A DNA stretch of 64,000 nt from Mycetocola tolaasinivorans (lineage in GTDB: Bacteria; Actinomycetota; Actinomycetes; Actinomycetales; Microbacteriaceae). Shown in pieces: positions 36,811-45,592 of this stretch (position 1 is its first letter; every line of letters begins with the position of its first letter). Where the stretch lies: NCBI RefSeq assembly GCF_003667565.1, contig NZ_RCUX01000007.1:62001-126000 (forward strand), given 5' to 3'. A program made the translations under genes and the position numbers. The notes under the pieces were generated by a model. That model saw only the letters and a list, made by a program, of their open reading frames with translations. It searched no databases and was not told where the DNA came from.

Positions 36811-37719
36811 ATGTCCAAGATTCGAAACACCGCACCCCGTCGCCTGCTCACCGCGGGCGCCCTCCTCACCGCCGGCGCCCTGACGCTCGCGGGCTGCTCC
36901 TCGAGCGCCACCCCCGCCGAAACGCTCGATAACGGCGACCAGAAGACCCTCAACGTTGCCGTATTCAATGGCTGGGATGAGGGGATTGCCGCGAGTGAGC
37001 TGTGGAAGGCCGTGCTGGAGGATGAGGGCTACAGCGTCAAGCTGACCTACGCCGACGTGGCTCCGGTCTACACCGGTATCTCCGATGGCGACTACGATCT
37101 GCTGCTCGACAGCTGGCTGCCGACCACCCACAAGGACCAGTTCGATCGGTTCGGCGATAGGCTCGTGGATCTCGGCTCCTGGTACGACAACGCGAAGCTC
37201 ACGATCGCGGTAAATGAGGACGCCCCGATTACCACGATCGAGGAGCTCAAGGAGAATGCCGATAAGTTCGGCAACCGCATCGTCGGTATCGAGGCCGGGG
37301 CCGGCCTGACCAAGCAGGTGCAGAACAATGTGTTCCCCGACTATGAGATTGGCGACGAGCTCAAGCTCGTGACCTCCTCGACCCCGGCGATGCTGGGTGA
37401 GCTGAAGGCGGCCACGGCCAAGGGCGAGAACATCGCCGTGACCCTGTGGCAGCCGCACTGGGCGTATGACGCCTTCCCGGTGCGCGACCTTGAGGATCCG
37501 AAGAACTCGCTCGGCACGGCCGAGAGCGTGCACTCGGTGGGAAGCACCACGTTTAAGGAGAAGTTCCCGTCGCTTGAGAAGCGGATTCGCGCCTTCTCGA
37601 TGGATGACGAGACCCTCGCCTCGCTCGAGAACGCACTCTTCAACGATCGCGATGGCGACCTGCAGGAGCTCGTGCGCTCGTGGATGGCCGACAACAAGGA
37701 GTATGTGGACTCCCTGTAG
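36811..37719 (+). CDS. opuAC: Glycine betaine ABC transporter, substrate-binding lipoprotein
   Basis: A 302-aa OpuAC-type binding protein. The signal peptide ends with the lipobox LAGC (Cys29). The mature domain has the family markers LNVAVFNGWDEGIAASELWKAVL, YDLLLDSWLPTTHKDQF and TLWQPHWAYDAFPVRDLEDP; the tryptophans here usually form the betaine-binding aromatic box. ATG 36811 has GAAGGGAA upstream. It lies 79 nt after the permease gene and completes the transporter. A terminator with a T5 tail follows. Confidence 0.93.
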   Translation: MSKIRNTAPRRLLTAGALLTAGALTLAGCSSSATPAETLDNGDQKTLNVAVFNGWDEGIAASELWKAVLEDEGYSVKLTYADVAPVYTGISDGDYDLLLDSWLPTTHKDQFDRFGDRLVDLGSWYDNAKLTIAVNEDAPITTIEELKENADKFGNRIVGIEAGAGLTKQVQNNVFPDYEIGDELKLVTSSTPAMLGELKAATAKGENIAVTLWQPHWAYDAFPVRDLEDPKNSLGTAESVHSVGSTTFKEKFPSLEKRIRAFSMDDETLASLENALFNDRDGDLQELVRSWMADNKEYVDSL

Positions 37720-37755
37720 CCTCCGCGCGAGAATTTCGGTTTTCGCCCGTAAATT

Positions 37756-37799
37756 CGCCGTGCGTGCCCCGGAATTTCGGTGGTGCGCACGGCGTTTTT
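37756..37799 (+). terminator. Intrinsic terminator after opuAC
   Basis: CGCCGTGCG and CGCACGGCG pair perfectly and are followed by TTTTTG. It separates the betaine operon from the zinc operon. Confidence 0.8.
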
Positions 37800-37830
37800 G
37801 GTGGAGGAAACGCGTCCAGAATCGCCCGTG

Positions 37831-37865
37831 TTGAGAACGGTTATCATTACTGATAACGTTTCTCA
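37831..37865 (+). promoter_or_regulatory. Zur-controlled leaderless promoter of the zinc operon
   Basis: Two 15-bp sites match the actinobacterial Zur box (TGAnAAnnnTTnTCA type): TGAGAACGGTTATCA (37832-37846) and TGATAACGTTTCTCA (37851-37865), 4 bp apart. They cover a promoter with -35 TTGAGA (37831-37836), a 17-nt spacer and -10 TAACGT (37854-37859). The -10 box ends 7 nt before ATG 37867, so the mRNA is probably leaderless and fully blocked by zinc-loaded Zur. Confidence 0.82.
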
Positions 37866-37866
37866 T

Positions 37867-38874
37867 ATGAAGAAACGACTCCTCGCCCCCCTCGTCGCGC
37901 TGCCGGCGCTCGCCCTGGTCCTCAGCGGCTGCTCCGCCCCGGGCAACGCCGAAGCCTCCGGTGACTCCACCGCACCGCTCACGGTCGTGGCCAGCACTAG
38001 CGTGTACGGCTCGATCGCCCAGGCGATCCTCGGCGATCACGGCACCGTGACCAGCCTGATCAGCTCCGTTGCGCAGGACCCGCACAGCTATGAGGCCACC
38101 GCGCAGGACTCCCTCGCAATCTCGAAGGCCGACGTCGTGATCAAGAACGGCGGCGGATACGACGACTTCATGAACACCCTGCTGGATGCCCACAAGGGCA
38201 ACGGCCCGAAGGTCGTCGACGCGGCCGAGGCCTCCGGCCTGCTGCCCGGTCACGAGGCGCACGATCACGACCACGACGCCGAGACGGCCGCCCCCGATGA
38301 CTCCTCGAAGGAGGCCGCGAAGGACCACGACGAGCACAACCACGTCGAGGGCTTCAACGAGCACGTCTGGTACAGCTTTGAGGGCGTCAAGAACGTCGCC
38401 CACGACCTGACCCACGTCCTCGGCGACGCCCGCCCGGCCGAGGCCGACGCCTTCCACAAGAACTACGACACCTTCGCCGCAAAGCTCGATGAGCTCACCA
38501 CGCGCGTGGAGGCCCTGAAGCCCGAGCTGAACGGCAAAAACGCCGCGATCACCGAGCCCGTGCCGATGTACCTGCTGGATGCCGCGGGTATGAACAACGT
38601 GACCCCCGCCGAGTACAGCGAGGCCATCGAGGAGGGTACCGACGTGTCACCCGCCGTCATGCAGGCCACGCTCCAGGCGGTCGGTGCGGGGGATGTGCTC
38701 CTGCTCGCCTACAATGATCAGACCAGTGGCCCCGAGACCGAACAGGTCCGTAAGGCCGCCGAGGCCGCGGGCGTCGCGGTGGTGGACTTCACCGAGACCC
38801 TGCCCAACAACAAGGACTACGTGAGCTGGATGCAGGACAACATCGACAACCTCGCAAAGGTCGCCAAGAAGTGA
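37867..38874 (+). CDS. znuA: Zinc ABC transporter, substrate-binding lipoprotein
   Basis: A 335-aa cluster-9 metal-binding protein. The lipobox LSGC places the lipid on Cys22. Metal ligands are visible at DPHSYE (His73) and NEHVWYSF (His166), and a His/Asp-rich loop spans about residues 129-159 (HDHDHD and DHDEHNH). Such loops are typical of zinc, rather than manganese, binding proteins. The gene has no ribosome site; its ATG lies at the expected transcription start. It overlaps znuC by 4 nt. Zur boxes and the downstream zur gene support zinc uptake. Confidence 0.94.
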   Translation: MKKRLLAPLVALPALALVLSGCSAPGNAEASGDSTAPLTVVASTSVYGSIAQAILGDHGTVTSLISSVAQDPHSYEATAQDSLAISKADVVIKNGGGYDDFMNTLLDAHKGNGPKVVDAAEASGLLPGHEAHDHDHDAETAAPDDSSKEAAKDHDEHNHVEGFNEHVWYSFEGVKNVAHDLTHVLGDARPAEADAFHKNYDTFAAKLDELTTRVEALKPELNGKNAAITEPVPMYLLDAAGMNNVTPAEYSEAIEEGTDVSPAVMQATLQAVGAGDVLLLAYNDQTSGPETEQVRKAAEAAGVAVVDFTETLPNNKDYVSWMQDNIDNLAKVAKK

Positions 38875-39731
38875 CCGGCGCACCGGACGCATCCGCGGCC
38901 GCACACGAACACGGCCACCCGGATGCTCCGGTGCTCCGCCTGCGCGACGCCCGCCTCGGTTTTGGCGGGCGTACGCTCTGGGATCACCTCTCCCTCGACG
39001 TGTGCCGCGGTGAGTTCCTCGCGGTTCTCGGGCCCAACGGCTCGGGGAAGTCGAGCCTGCTGCGCACGATTCTCGGCCAGCAGGATCTCACCGCCGGCAC
39101 CATCGAGTTCCGCGGCGATGACGTGCGCCGCGGTGACCGCCGCATCGGCTACATTCCGCAGCAGAAGATGATTCCGCCGGGCACCCCGATGCGGGCGCGT
39201 GATCTCGTGGCTCTCGGCGTCAACGGGCACCGTTTTGGGCTGCCCCTCCCCCGCCGCGGAGAACGCGAGCGGGTGGACGAGCTGCTCGAGTCCGTGGGGG
39301 CCTCGCACTACGCGAATGCCCCGGTGGGGACGCTCTCCGGCGGCGAGCAGCAGCGACTCCGGGTGGGCCAGGCGCTCGCCGGAGACCCGGATCTCCTGCT
39401 CTGCGATGAGCCCCTGCTGAGCCTCGACCTCAACCATCAGCGCGAGGTCTCCGAACTCATTGACCGGCGCCGCCGCACCCACGGCACCCCCGTGGTGTTT
39501 GTGACCCACGATGTGAACCCCGTGCTCGGCATGGTGGATCGCATCCTCTACCTCGCGGGTGGGCAGTTCCGCGAGGGCACCCCGGATGAGGTGCTGCGCA
39601 GCGACGTGCTGAGCGAGCTGTACCAGACCCCGGTGGAGGTGTTCCGCTCCCGTGGCCGCGTCGTGGTGATGGGCCTGCCGGACACCCACGACCACCACCC
39701 GCACGACGACACGACCGAGGCTTCCCGATGA
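38871..39731 (+). CDS. znuC: Zinc ABC transporter, ATP-binding protein
   Basis: A 286-aa ATPase. Walker A GPNGSGKSS, signature LSGGEQQRLRVG and Walker B LLLCDEPLLSLD are all intact, followed by the switch His in VTHDVNPV. The C-terminal tail is unusually His/Asp-rich (DTHDHHPHDDT), as is an N-terminal AAHEHGHPD, which may buffer zinc. GTG 38871 overlaps the znuA stop; the end overlaps znuB. It energises zinc import with ZnuB. Confidence 0.94.
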   Translation: MTGAPDASAAAHEHGHPDAPVLRLRDARLGFGGRTLWDHLSLDVCRGEFLAVLGPNGSGKSSLLRTILGQQDLTAGTIEFRGDDVRRGDRRIGYIPQQKMIPPGTPMRARDLVALGVNGHRFGLPLPRRGERERVDELLESVGASHYANAPVGTLSGGEQQRLRVGQALAGDPDLLLCDEPLLSLDLNHQREVSELIDRRRRTHGTPVVFVTHDVNPVLGMVDRILYLAGGQFREGTPDEVLRSDVLSELYQTPVEVFRSRGRVVVMGLPDTHDHHPHDDTTEASR

Positions 39732-40657
39732 CCACCGCGCTCGCCCCCCTGATTTTGACCGCCGCGGCCGGCGGCGGGGATGACCTCTGGTCGCGGATGT
39801 TCTCCTTTGCGAACTACGGCGAACTCCTCCAGCTGGTGCAGAACTCCGTCATCGCCGGTGCCGTGCTCGGTATCGTTGGCGGCCTGATCGGTGTCTTTGT
39901 GATGCAGCGCGATATGGCCTTCGCGGTGCACGGCATCAGTGAGCTCTCGTTCGCCGGGGCCGCGGCCGCCCTGCTGCTGGGCGTCAACGTGGTGGCGGGT
40001 TCGCTCGTGGGCTCGCTCATCGCGGCCATCATCATCGGCGTGATGGGTTCCCGGGCGCGCGATCGCAACTCGATCATCGGCGTCCTGATGCCGTTTGGTC
40101 TGGGTCTTGGAATCCTGTTCCTCGCGCTCTACCAGGGGCGCACGGCCAATAAGTTTGGTCTGCTCACCGGGCAGATCGTCTCGGTGGATGACCCGCAGCT
40201 GCTCTGGCTGATCGTGATCAGCCTCGTGGTGCTGCTGGGCCTCGGCCTCATCTGGCGCCCGCTGAGCTTTGACTCGCTGGATGCCGACGTGGCCGCCGCG
40301 CGCGGGGTGCCCACTCGGGCCGTCTCGCTGGTGTTCATGGTGCTGCTCGGCCTGATGGTTGCAGTTTCGGTGCAGATTATTGGTGCGCTGCTGGTGCTCG
40401 CGCTGCTGGTGACCCCGGCGGCGGCCGCGATGCGGGTGTCGGCATCACCCATTCTCGTGCCGATTCTGAGCATGCTGTTTGGCTTTGTCTCGGCCGTAGG
40501 GGGTATCCTGCTGGCACTGGGTGGTTCGCTTCCGATCAGCCCGTACATCACCACGATTTCGTTCGCGATCTACCTGGTGTGTCGGATTATCGAGGCGCGC
40601 CGCACGCGGACACGGTCGTTCCGCAGCGCCGGCACTACTGCCGGAGTGGCGGCCTAA
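39728..40657 (+). CDS. znuB: Zinc ABC transporter, permease
   Basis: A 309-aa ABC-3 family permease with about eight membrane helices, including NSVIAGAVLGIVGGLIGVFV, GISELSFAGAAAALLLGVN and the long C-terminal pair. The family motif around the second helix (HGISELSFAGAA) is clear. The ATG overlaps the znuC stop by 4 nt. It is followed 49 nt later by zur. Confidence 0.94.
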   Translation: MTTALAPLILTAAAGGGDDLWSRMFSFANYGELLQLVQNSVIAGAVLGIVGGLIGVFVMQRDMAFAVHGISELSFAGAAAALLLGVNVVAGSLVGSLIAAIIIGVMGSRARDRNSIIGVLMPFGLGLGILFLALYQGRTANKFGLLTGQIVSVDDPQLLWLIVISLVVLLGLGLIWRPLSFDSLDADVAAARGVPTRAVSLVFMVLLGLMVAVSVQIIGALLVLALLVTPAAAAMRVSASPILVPILSMLFGFVSAVGGILLALGGSLPISPYITTISFAIYLVCRIIEARRTRTRSFRSAGTTAGVAA

Positions 40658-40706
40658 CGGGGTCGCTGGAAGGCGTCCGAACGGACGCAGACAGGTGAGG
40701 GAAAGC

Positions 40707-41111
40707 ATGGCAATTCGGCGAAATACCTGGCAGCGTGAGGCTGTGCGGGAGGCGCTTGAACGCTCCGAAGGCTTTATCAGCGCGCAGGCGCTGCACACCG
40801 AGCTGCACCGTACCGGCTCCCCCATTGGCCTGGCCACCGTCTATCGCGCCCTCGCGGATCTCAGCACCGAGGGCGAGGCGGATTCCCTCCAGTCCCCGGA
40901 GGGTGAGGCCATCTACCGCTCCTGCGCGAGCATCGATCATCACCACCACCTGATCTGCCGCCAGTGCGGTACCACCGCCGAGATCGAGGCCACCGAGGTC
41001 GAGGCGTGGGCCTCCCGCGTGGCCGCCGAACACGGCTTCACCGAGGCGCGTCACGTCGTCGACATCTTCGGCCTATGCGCCGACTGCACCGCCGCGGCGG
41101 CGCGCGCCTAG
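40707..41111 (+). CDS. zur: Fur-family zinc uptake regulator Zur
   Basis: A 134-aa Fur-family repressor. The N-terminal winged helix shows RNTWQREAVREALERSEGFISAQ and GLATVYRALADLS. Metal sites are visible: four histidines at 78-81, the structural zinc pair C84-x2-C87 and the C-terminal C124-x2-C127. ATG 40707 has GTGAGGG 6 nt upstream. Being the last gene of the zinc operon, it is under its own Zur boxes, so it autoregulates. Fur-family proteins differ in metal choice; the operon context fixes the zinc assignment. Confidence 0.94.
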   Translation: MAIRRNTWQREAVREALERSEGFISAQALHTELHRTGSPIGLATVYRALADLSTEGEADSLQSPEGEAIYRSCASIDHHHHLICRQCGTTAEIEATEVEAWASRVAAEHGFTEARHVVDIFGLCADCTAAAARA

Positions 41112-41128
41112 CGCTCCCCGCACACACG

Positions 41129-41163
41129 AGTGGGCACCCGGCCGGTTGGCGCGGGTGCCCACT
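41129..41163 (+). terminator. Terminator after zur
   Basis: AGTGGGCACCCG and CGGGTGCCCACT form a perfect 12-bp stem; flanking CACACA/TGTGTG extends it, and a T6 run follows at about 41172. Confidence 0.8.
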
Positions 41164-41181
41164 GTTGTGTGTTTTTTCCGT

Positions 41182-41340
41182 GGTTACTCGTCGATCCAGG
41201 CGGCTCCGAAGATCGCCCGCCCCTCTATGTACGTGCGGTGGAGGTTACTGGTCGATCCAGGCGGCTCCGAAGATCGCCCGCCCCTCTATGTACGTGCGGT
41301 GGAGGTTACTGGTCGATCCAGGCGGCTCCGAAGATCGCCC
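41182..41340. repeat. 61-bp tandem repeat duplicating the 3' end of a binding-protein gene
   Basis: Units start at 41182, 41243 and 41304, a period of exactly 61 bp. Units one and two are full length and differ by one base; the third is the real gene end and matches for 37 nt before diverging at 41341. Each unit contains the codons for the terminal AIFGAAWID and a stop. The two outer copies lie beyond the functional stop, so they are untranslated leftovers of a tandem duplication. Confidence 0.9.
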
Positions 41341-42907
41341 ACCACTGCGCGGTGAATGCTACGTCGTGCACCTTCTTATCGGTGACGATCACCGAGACCG
41401 CCTCGTGCAGCGGGATGCTGATCGCGTGGTCGATCAGGCCCGCCTGAATGTCGGCGGACTGCTTTGCCCGGCTCGCGGCGTCTACGTTGACCGACTGGTC
41501 CTTGATGAGCTGGGTCAGCTCGGGTGTGACGTCCGCGCGGGCGAGGTTGGAGTACTCGGGCACGAAGTTGACCAGGAAGGCGTCCGGGTCGGGGCGGGTG
41601 AAGTTACCAAATGCGAACGCGTAGTCGCCCGACTTTAGGCTGGCCTGGAGCTCCGCACCGGTGACCTGGCGGAGGTCGAGCTCGATGCCGTTGGCCTTGA
41701 GCTGCTGCTGGATGAGTTCGAACAGCGCCTTGTTTTCGCTGCTTTCAAACGGCAGGCTCAGCGCGAGGCGCTGGCCGTTTTTGGCCCAGATGCCGTCGGA
41801 TCCGATGGCCCAGCCGTCCGCAGTGAGGATCTTCTTGACCTCGTCGGGGTTGTAGCTGAGCTTGTCGCTGAGATCGGTGTAGGTCGGGAAGACGGCCGAG
41901 ACCACGCTGGTTGCGGGCTGGATGGTCTTATCGAGCAGTACCGACTTGATCTCCTGACGGTTGATCGCGCGCTGCACGGCTCGGCGCGGTGCCTCCTGGG
42001 AGAGGATTGGGTCCGCGGTGTTGGGGTAGAGCGAGTAGACGATGCCTGCGGAGGGGCGCGAGTAGACGCTGTACTCGCTGTCGACCTCGTCGATGTTGTT
42101 CGAGGAGGGCCACTGGATGGCGTCCACCGAACCGCTGGTGAGCGCGCCGATGCGGGCCGAGGACTCGGGGATGACGAGGTAGGTGAGGGTGTCGATGTGC
42201 GGCGCACTGGCGTTCTTTCGCGCCGTGGAACCCCACTCATAGTCCTTCCGGGCACTCAGCACGAGACGCTCGTCCTTCACGACGTCCTTGATGACGAATG
42301 GACCGGTGCCGATCACGCCGTTTGCGCGCTCCTCGATGGTCTGCTTGGTGGTGGAGGGCGAGACGAAACCGAGCGGGGCCTCGGACGCGGCCTGCAGGAA
42401 GCCGGCCTTGGGCGCGTCGAAGGAGATCGCGACGGTGTACGGATCGATCACCTCGGTGCCGGTGTACCCGCGCAGGTAGGCGTTGGCCTGACCCGCGGTG
42501 CCCTGCTTGCCCAGCTCGATAATCGAGTCGAAGTTGAGCTTTACGGCCTCGGCATCGAACTTCTCGCCGTTGCTGAAGGTCACGTCATCGCGCAGCTTAA
42601 ACACGTAGCGCGCGCCATCGTTTTCGATCTCCCAGCTGCTGGCGAGCCAGGGCACGATCTTGCCGGTGTCCGGGTCCTGATCCACGAGCGAGTCGGTGAC
42701 CTGGATGTTGGTGAAGGTGCGGCTGGAGGACTGCTGGCGATCCAGCGGGCCGATCCAGGCGACGACGCCCACCGTGAGGTTGCCGCCGACCACCGGGCCG
42801 GAGGTTGCGGGCTTCTCGGCCTCGCCCGCGGCGGCTCCGCCCGCGCAACCGCTGAGTGCGAGTGCGGCGGTGAGTAGCGCCCCGATCAGGACGGGTCTCT
42901 TCTTCAT
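41306..42907 (-). CDS. ABC transporter substrate-binding lipoprotein, peptide/nickel type
   Basis: A 533-aa family-5 extracellular binding protein. The lipobox LSGC places the lipid on Cys21. Typical motifs are WLASSWEIENDGARYVFKLRDDVTF and GTGPFVIKDVV. ATG 42907 has GAGAGGAA upstream. It is the last gene of the minus-strand importer operon (permease, permease, double ATPase, binding protein), 69 nt after the ATPase gene. The family covers peptides, nickel and diverse small compounds; linkage to flavin monooxygenases suggests an organic sulfur or nitrogen compound. Its terminal codons are duplicated in tandem downstream. Confidence 0.92.
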   Translation of the reverse strand: MKKRPVLIGALLTAALALSGCAGGAAAGEAEKPATSGPVVGGNLTVGVVAWIGPLDRQQSSSRTFTNIQVTDSLVDQDPDTGKIVPWLASSWEIENDGARYVFKLRDDVTFSNGEKFDAEAVKLNFDSIIELGKQGTAGQANAYLRGYTGTEVIDPYTVAISFDAPKAGFLQAASEAPLGFVSPSTTKQTIEERANGVIGTGPFVIKDVVKDERLVLSARKDYEWGSTARKNASAPHIDTLTYLVIPESSARIGALTSGSVDAIQWPSSNNIDEVDSEYSVYSRPSAGIVYSLYPNTADPILSQEAPRRAVQRAINRQEIKSVLLDKTIQPATSVVSAVFPTYTDLSDKLSYNPDEVKKILTADGWAIGSDGIWAKNGQRLALSLPFESSENKALFELIQQQLKANGIELDLRQVTGAELQASLKSGDYAFAFGNFTRPDPDAFLVNFVPEYSNLARADVTPELTQLIKDQSVNVDAASRAKQSADIQAGLIDHAISIPLHEAVSVIVTDKKVHDVAFTAQWWAIFGAAWIDQ

Positions 42908-42976
42908 GGTGTTCCTCTCGTGGTGCTCCCGGGTGGAGGAGCGAATGGGGGTGTGGATGGGGTGGTGCGGGTGGGG

Positions 42977-44626
42977 CTAGGGGGAAACCTGGTGGCGGCT
43001 GCCGGGAATCGCGTCGATCAGGCGGCGCGTATACGGGTGTGTGGCACGCTCGAAGACGTCCGCGGTCGGGCCAGACTCGACGATCTCGCCGGCCTGCATC
43101 ACCGCGACCTCGTGTGCGATCAGGCGCACCACGGCCAGGTCGTGCGAGATCAGGAGGTAGGTGACCCCGGTCTCGCGCTGGATTTCATTCAGGACGTCGA
43201 GGATCTGCTTCTGGACCGAAACGTCGAGTGCCGAGACCGGCTCATCCAGCACCACGAAGTCTGGGGCCGCGGCGAGGGCCCGGGCGATGGCGATGCGCTG
43301 ACGCTGACCGCCGGAGAGCTCCCCCGGGCGCCGGCCGGCGAAGCTGCGGGGTAGGCGTACCTGATCCAGAAGCTCCAGCACGCGCGGTGTGCGGGCGGAC
43401 CGTGACGCCCCGAAGGCTCGCAACGGTTCCCCGATGATCTCCGCGAGGGTGAAGCGCGGGTCCAGCGAGGAAAACGGGTTTTGCTGCACCAGCTGAATGC
43501 GCCGGGAGAGCTGCCGCCGGGTGCGGGCGCTCGCGCCGTGGAGGTCAACGCCGTCGAAGTCGAGCGTGCCCGAGGTTGCGGTTTCGAGGCCGGTGATGAT
43601 GCGGGCGGTGGTGGACTTCCCCGAGCCCGACTCCCCCACGATGGCCAGGGTCGTCCCCCGCTTCACCTCGAGTGAAATACCATTCACGGCGGCCACCGCT
43701 CCCTGCCCGTGGCCGTAGGTCTTGTGGAGGTCGGTGATCCGCAGCAGCGTGGGGGCTTCGACCAGGACGTCCGGGCGTGCTGCCGGAACCGCCGTGAGCG
43801 AGGGGGCGGCCTCCAGCAGCGCGCGCGTGTACGGGTGCGTGGGGTTGCCCAGCACCTCGTCCCGGGTGCCCTGCTCGACGATGCGGCCCTTTTCGAGCAC
43901 GATGATGCGGTCGGCGCGATCGGCGGCGACAGCCAGGTCGTGGGTGATCAGCAGGATGCCGGTCTCGTGCTCGGCGCGAAGCTGATCGATCTGATCCAGC
44001 ACCCGCTTCTGCACGGTCACATCGAGCCCCGAGGTGGGTTCATCGGCGATGCAGATCGAGGGATTGTTGGCAATCGCGATGGCGATCAGGACCCGCTGCC
44101 GTTGCCCACCGGAGAGCTGGTGCGGAAACTGATCGGCACGCTGCTCGGGCCGGTCGATGCCCACCTGACGCAGCAGCTCCAGCACGCGCTCGCGGCGCAG
44201 CGCCCGCGGTACGGTGCCGTGAATGGCGAGCACCTCGGCGATCTGCCGCCCGATCGGGTAGACCGGGTCAAGACTCACGGTGGGGTCCTGCGGGATCAGG
44301 CTGATCGACGCACCGCGCTTGCGTGCCCAGGTGCGCTCCGATGCCCCGGCCACGTCGATGCCGTCGATCAGAATCTCCCCGGCGGTTACCGAGGCGGCCC
44401 GCGGCAGGAGGCCGAGTGTGCTCAGCGCGATCGTCGACTTGCCCGAGCCGGAGCCGCCCACGAGGGCCACCGTCTCCCCCTTCTGCACGTGCAGGGAGAC
44501 GCCGCGCACGGCCTCCACGCGTCGCCCGGCACCGGCGGAGTAGGCGATGCTGAGATCGGAGATGCGCAGGACCGAATCGGTGTGATCAACGGCCGGGGTT
44601 GCGACAGCGGGGTCGGTGAGGGTCAT
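42977..44626 (-). CDS. ABC transporter, fused double ATP-binding protein (DppD-DppF type)
   Basis: A 549-aa protein with two complete ATPase halves. Half one has [20 protein letters not shown] and [11 protein letters not shown]; half two has [20 protein letters not shown] and [11 protein letters not shown]. Each half ends in the oligopeptide-transporter C-terminal HPYTR motif ([16 protein letters not shown] and [17 protein letters not shown]). Start ATG 44626 has TGGAGAA upstream and overlaps the permease stop by 4 nt. Fusion of both ATPases in one chain is common in importers such as GsiA. Confidence 0.94.
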   Translation of the reverse strand: MTLTDPAVATPAVDHTDSVLRISDLSIAYSAGAGRRVEAVRGVSLHVQKGETVALVGGSGSGKSTIALSTLGLLPRAASVTAGEILIDGIDVAGASERTWARKRGASISLIPQDPTVSLDPVYPIGRQIAEVLAIHGTVPRALRRERVLELLRQVGIDRPEQRADQFPHQLSGGQRQRVLIAIAIANNPSICIADEPTSGLDVTVQKRVLDQIDQLRAEHETGILLITHDLAVAADRADRIIVLEKGRIVEQGTRDEVLGNPTHPYTRALLEAAPSLTAVPAARPDVLVEAPTLLRITDLHKTYGHGQGAVAAVNGISLEVKRGTTLAIVGESGSGKSTTARIITGLETATSGTLDFDGVDLHGASARTRRQLSRRIQLVQQNPFSSLDPRFTLAEIIGEPLRAFGASRSARTPRVLELLDQVRLPRSFAGRRPGELSGGQRQRIAIARALAAAPDFVVLDEPVSALDVSVQKQILDVLNEIQRETGVTYLLISHDLAVVRLIAHEVAVMQAGEIVESGPTADVFERATHPYTRRLIDAIPGSRHQVSP

Positions 44627-45588
44627 CGTCGGTTCTCCAGGGTTCGGCCGATATAGGCGGCGGCGAGAACAACCACGGCGATTACGAGGCCGGGCAGCGT
44701 GGTCATCCACCAGGCCGAGGCGAGGTGGGAGCGGCCATCGGCCACCAGGGTGCCCCATTCGGGCGTGGGCGGTTTCGCGCCGTAGCCGAGGAAGTTGAGG
44801 GCTGAAATGGCGAGGATAGCCGCGCCAAATTCGAGCGCCACGAGGCCCAGGATCGGGGTCGCGGCGTGCGGGAACACGTGTCGGATCAGGATCGACCACC
44901 AGCGCACCCCGGACACCTTCGCCGCCTCGACGAACGCCGAGGTGCGCACCTTCAGTACCTCGGAGCGCAGCACCCGCGAAAAGGCCGCGACCGACCCGAT
45001 TCCCACCGCGATGGCGACGTTCATCGTGCCGAAGCCGAGGGCGGTGATCAGGATGAGCGAGAGCAGCAGCGAGGGGATCGAGAGCAGCACGTCGATGATG
45101 CGCATGAGCACCTCATCCACCCAGCCGCCCACGTATCCCGAGAGCAGACCGATCACGGCACTGACCACAAACGCGATCGCGATGGCGAGGGCCGTGGCCT
45201 GGAGTGACAGCGCCGATCCGTGCACCACTCGGGCGAAGATATCGCGCCCGATAGCGTCGGTGCCAAACGGGTGCGCGCCGCTCGGCGGCTGCTTGGCATC
45301 CGCCCCCACCCCGAGAATCGGATCGTAGGGCGTGAACCAGCTGGGCACCAGCGCCCACAGCAGGACGAGCACCACCACGGCCACCGAGATGACCAGGCCG
45401 TAGTCGATGCGGCGCAGGCGTGCGCCCAGCTTTTCCCGGTGGGGCTCCGCCTCGGCCACGTCGAGTGCGCCGGCGATGTCGGTTTCGCGCGGTGCCACCG
45501 TGTCGCCCGGGGCGGGCCACTCCCCCGCAACCGCGGCCGCGCTCGCCGCGGTATCGCGGTCAATCAGGGTGTCTGAACCGTGTGCCAT
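44623..45588 (-). CDS. ABC transporter permease, DppC type
   Basis: A 321-aa permease. A cytosolic N-terminal region of about 60 residues precedes six membrane helices. The DppC-type features are GAHPFGTDAIGRDIFARVVHG and the EAA-loop EAAKVSGVRWWSILIRHVFP. ATG 45588 has GGAAGG 7 nt upstream. It lies 4 nt after the partner permease gene and overlaps the ATPase gene. Confidence 0.93.
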   Translation of the reverse strand: MAHGSDTLIDRDTAASAAAVAGEWPAPGDTVAPRETDIAGALDVAEAEPHREKLGARLRRIDYGLVISVAVVVLVLLWALVPSWFTPYDPILGVGADAKQPPSGAHPFGTDAIGRDIFARVVHGSALSLQATALAIAIAFVVSAVIGLLSGYVGGWVDEVLMRIIDVLLSIPSLLLSLILITALGFGTMNVAIAVGIGSVAAFSRVLRSEVLKVRTSAFVEAAKVSGVRWWSILIRHVFPHAATPILGLVALEFGAAILAISALNFLGYGAKPPTPEWGTLVADGRSHLASAWWMTTLPGLVIAVVVLAAAYIGRTLENRR

Positions 45589-45592
45589 GGTG

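Noticed and set aside
41182-41340. CRISPR-like repeat array
   Set aside because: The units are contiguous with no spacers and clearly derive from the end of a gene; no cas genes are present.
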